This document shows, one piece after another, positions 62,242 through 64,000 of a DNA stretch of 64,000 nucleotides. The stretch's first letter is position 1, and each line of letters opens with the position of its first letter. The notes beneath the pieces were generated by a model, which worked only from the letters and a program-made list of their open reading frames with translations, made no database searches and was not told the DNA's origin. The position numbers were made by a program, and so were the translations under genes. This DNA comes from Pedobacter cryoconitis (GTDB lineage Bacteria > Bacteroidota > Bacteroidia > Sphingobacteriales > Sphingobacteriaceae). The stretch covers positions 310,001 through 374,000 of the forward strand of contig NZ_JACHCC010000005.1 of assembly GCF_014207135.1 (NCBI RefSeq), read 5' to 3'.

Positions 62242-64000
62242 TTACAAACTTTGCAGAGACTCTTCGATGATCTTCATCTTAGCCTCGGCATCAGCTTTTT
62301 TATTGCGTTCATTCTGGATAATCTCAGGTTTGGCATTCTGCACAAATCTTTCGTTACTCAGTTTTGCATCTACAGATTTCAGGAAACCCTGTAAATAAAC
62401 CAGCTCTCCGTTTAATCTCTCCCGTTCTGCATCGACATCAATCGTTTCATTCAGCTGGACAAAAAATTCATCATTTCCAACCATGAAGGCTGAAGCTCCA
62501 CTTACTTTATCACTGACAAAATCAACTTCGCTGATATTCGCCAGTTTAGAAATAATGGTTAACCACTTGTCGTAAGCCAGCCCTGAATTAACCCTGATAC
62601 TTAATGGCAGGGCTTCTTTAGGAGAAATTTGTTTGGTATTACGGATACTCCGTACTTCAGCAACAATTCCTTTGACGATCTCTACATCTTTTAATAAAGG
62701 AAGGTCAGCTGAACCAACTACCGGATAAGGAGCTACGATAATACAATCCATTTCGCCTTTTTCACCAAAGATCTCATCATGCCACAACTCTTCTGTAATG
62801 AAAGGCATGAAAGGGTGTAACAGGCTTAATATTTTCTCGAAGAAACCGATGGTGGCTTTCAAGGAGACAGGATCTATCGGATGCTGATATACAGGTTTTA
62901 CCATTTCCAGGTACCAGGCACAGAAATCATCCCAAACCAGTTTATAAGTAGACATTAAAGCCTCAGATAAGCGGTATTGTTTATAATTGTCTTCAATTTC
63001 AGCTAATGCCTCATTGAAACGGTTTTCAAACCATAAGATAGCCTGCTCATTAGGATTCGCTAAACTTTCGTCCACTTCCCATCCTTTAACCAGACGGAAG
63101 GCGTTCCATATTTTATTAGCGAAGTTTCTTCCCTGTTCACAATAGCTCTCATCGAACATCAGGTCGTTACCGGCAGGTGAACATAATAACAGACCTACCC
63201 TTACCCCGTCGGCGCCATATTTTTCGATCAGACCGATCGGATCAGGTGAATTACCTAATGATTTAGACATTTTACGGCCTAATTTATCGCGTACAATACC
63301 AGTCAGGTAAACGTTTGTAAATGGCTTTTTGCCCATAAACTCATGTCCTGCCATAATCATACGGGCTACCCAGAAGAATAAAATCTCAGGTGCAGTTACC
63401 AGGTCATTTGTCGGATAATAATAGTTGATATCTTTATTTCCAGGATCTTTTAAACCATTGAATACTGACATCGGCCATAACCATGAAGAGAACCAGGTAT
63501 CCAGTACATCGTCATCCTGTCTGATAAAAGCAGCCAGCTGATGTTTAAATCCATGAGCCTCTTCCTGAGTAAATTTACCGTCAATATCTTTCAGCTTCAG
63601 AAACTCGTCTAAAGCATCTTCTTTTGTTTTAGCAACTACCCAGTCCCCTTTATCATCAAACCAGGCCGGAATACGTTGTCCCCACCATAACTGACGGCTG
63701 ATATTCCAGTCTCTTACGTTCTCCATCCAGTGACGGTAAGTATTCACGAATTTCTCCGGAATGAGCTTAACATCACCGTTAAGTACATCTTCTAACGCAG
63801 GCTTGGCCATTTCATCCATTTTACAGAACCACTGTAAAGAAAGTTTAGGTTCAATAGCAGCATCTGTACGTTCTGAAAATCCTACCTGTGATTTGTAGTC
63901 TTCTACTTTTTCCAGGTGTCCAGCCTCATCAAGCAGGACCGCAATTTTTTTACGGGCAGCAAAACGATCTTCTCCAACCAGGATCACGGCCAGTTCGTTT
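62242..64000 (-). CDS. valS: Valine--tRNA ligase, C-terminal about 586 residues (5' end outside window)
   Basis: The frame is open to the right edge (NELA precedes the internal GTG at 63987), so the N-terminal about 290 residues including HIGH are missing. Present: NISRQLWWGQRIPAWF, DVLDTWFSSWLWPMSVF, the class I motif KMSKSLGNSPDP, the anticodon-binding domain (WDDFCAWYLEMVKP, PFMPFITEELWH) and the C-terminal coiled-coil arm (DAERERLNGELVYLQGFL) typical of ValRS. It charges tRNA-Val and edits threonine. A strong terminator follows. Confidence 0.96.
   Translation of the reverse strand, partial: NELAVILVGEDRFAARKKIAVLLDEAGHLEKVEDYKSQVGFSERTDAAIEPKLSLQWFCKMDEMAKPALEDVLNGDVKLIPEKFVNTYRHWMENVRDWNISRQLWWGQRIPAWFDDKGDWVVAKTKEDALDEFLKLKDIDGKFTQEEAHGFKHQLAAFIRQDDDVLDTWFSSWLWPMSVFNGLKDPGNKDINYYYPTNDLVTAPEILFFWVARMIMAGHEFMGKKPFTNVYLTGIVRDKLGRKMSKSLGNSPDPIGLIEKYGADGVRVGLLLCSPAGNDLMFDESYCEQGRNFANKIWNAFRLVKGWEVDESLANPNEQAILWFENRFNEALAEIEDNYKQYRLSEALMSTYKLVWDDFCAWYLEMVKPVYQHPIDPVSLKATIGFFEKILSLLHPFMPFITEELWHDEIFGEKGEMDCIIVAPYPVVGSADLPLLKDVEIVKGIVAEVRSIRNTKQISPKEALPLSIRVNSGLAYDKWLTIISKLANISEVDFVSDKVSGASAFMVGNDEFFVQLNETIDVDAERERLNGELVYLQGFLKSVDAKLSNERFVQNAKPEIIQNERNKKADAEAKMKIIEESLQSL

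Noticed and set aside
1..64000. CRISPR arrays, rRNA operons, IS elements, riboswitches
   Set aside because: No regularly spaced long repeats, rRNA segments or transposase genes were seen, and no riboswitch family could be recognised by eye.

Overview
This window is chromosomal DNA from a Bacteroidota bacterium, most likely a Pedobacter-like member of the Sphingobacteriaceae. Evidence: promoters of the TAnnTTTG (-7) type, almost no Shine-Dalgarno sequences, DUF2911, DUF4142, DUF4468 and DUF5103 families, a full-length class I lanthipeptide dehydratase, and SusC-free but outer-membrane-rich gene content. I see no rRNA, IS element, prophage or CRISPR array. The two ends cut genes: ccoG on the left and valS on the right.

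Layout. 1-8 kb is a low-oxygen block: the end of a cbb3 oxidase maturation cluster (ccoG, fixH, TauE/SafE-like), hemN with a truncated D-lactate-dehydrogenase-like gene, a kinase with a FixL-type haem PAS domain, its receiver-CRP/FNR regulator, a 42-residue membrane peptide, and a 602-residue cysteine-rich protein of unknown function. Three TGA-N6-TCA boxes lie at the same distance from -7 elements in front of these units. 8-17 kb holds DUF4142, DUF2911, a TPR histidine kinase, a sodium symporter/small protein/PIG-L deacetylase operon, a lipoprotein and DoxX. 17.3-19.5 kb is an AT-rich islet with a double-glycine leader peptide, a decayed second one, a small membrane protein and two secreted proteins. 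19.6-21.5 kb has TetR, AlkB-like and J-domain/KTSC genes.

21.7-24.3 kb is tatA plus an OmpR-type two-component system. It is framed by two promoters of identical design: four TTTAA repeats at exact 11-bp period, with the -7 box 16 bp after the last repeat start. The second promoter points at a gene-free stretch ending in a terminator, which I call as a candidate small RNA. 24.4-29.1 kb has SRPBCC, DUF5362, ychF, mgtE and TetR. 29.5-35.2 kb is a LytTR/LytS system with lanB; a 45-codon, Thr-rich, Cys-free candidate precursor lies on the opposite strand between the regulator and kinase genes.

35.3-64 kb is mostly housekeeping: tRNA-Arg(CCG); a glycerol operon (glpD-glpK-glpF-outer membrane protein) with a divergent DeoR-type regulator; thioesterases; tspO; a patatin-barrel protein; a TamA/BamA-like protein; an rRNA methyltransferase; tRNA-Cys(GCA) with a 60-residue basic protein; pyrD; ABC-F ATPase; DUF5103 protein; alpha-amylase; antiporter; EVE protein; holA; an HsdR N-terminal-domain protein; an exported alpha/beta hydrolase with an AraC regulator; and valS.

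All calls come from reading the sequence and remembered family features. No database search was run.
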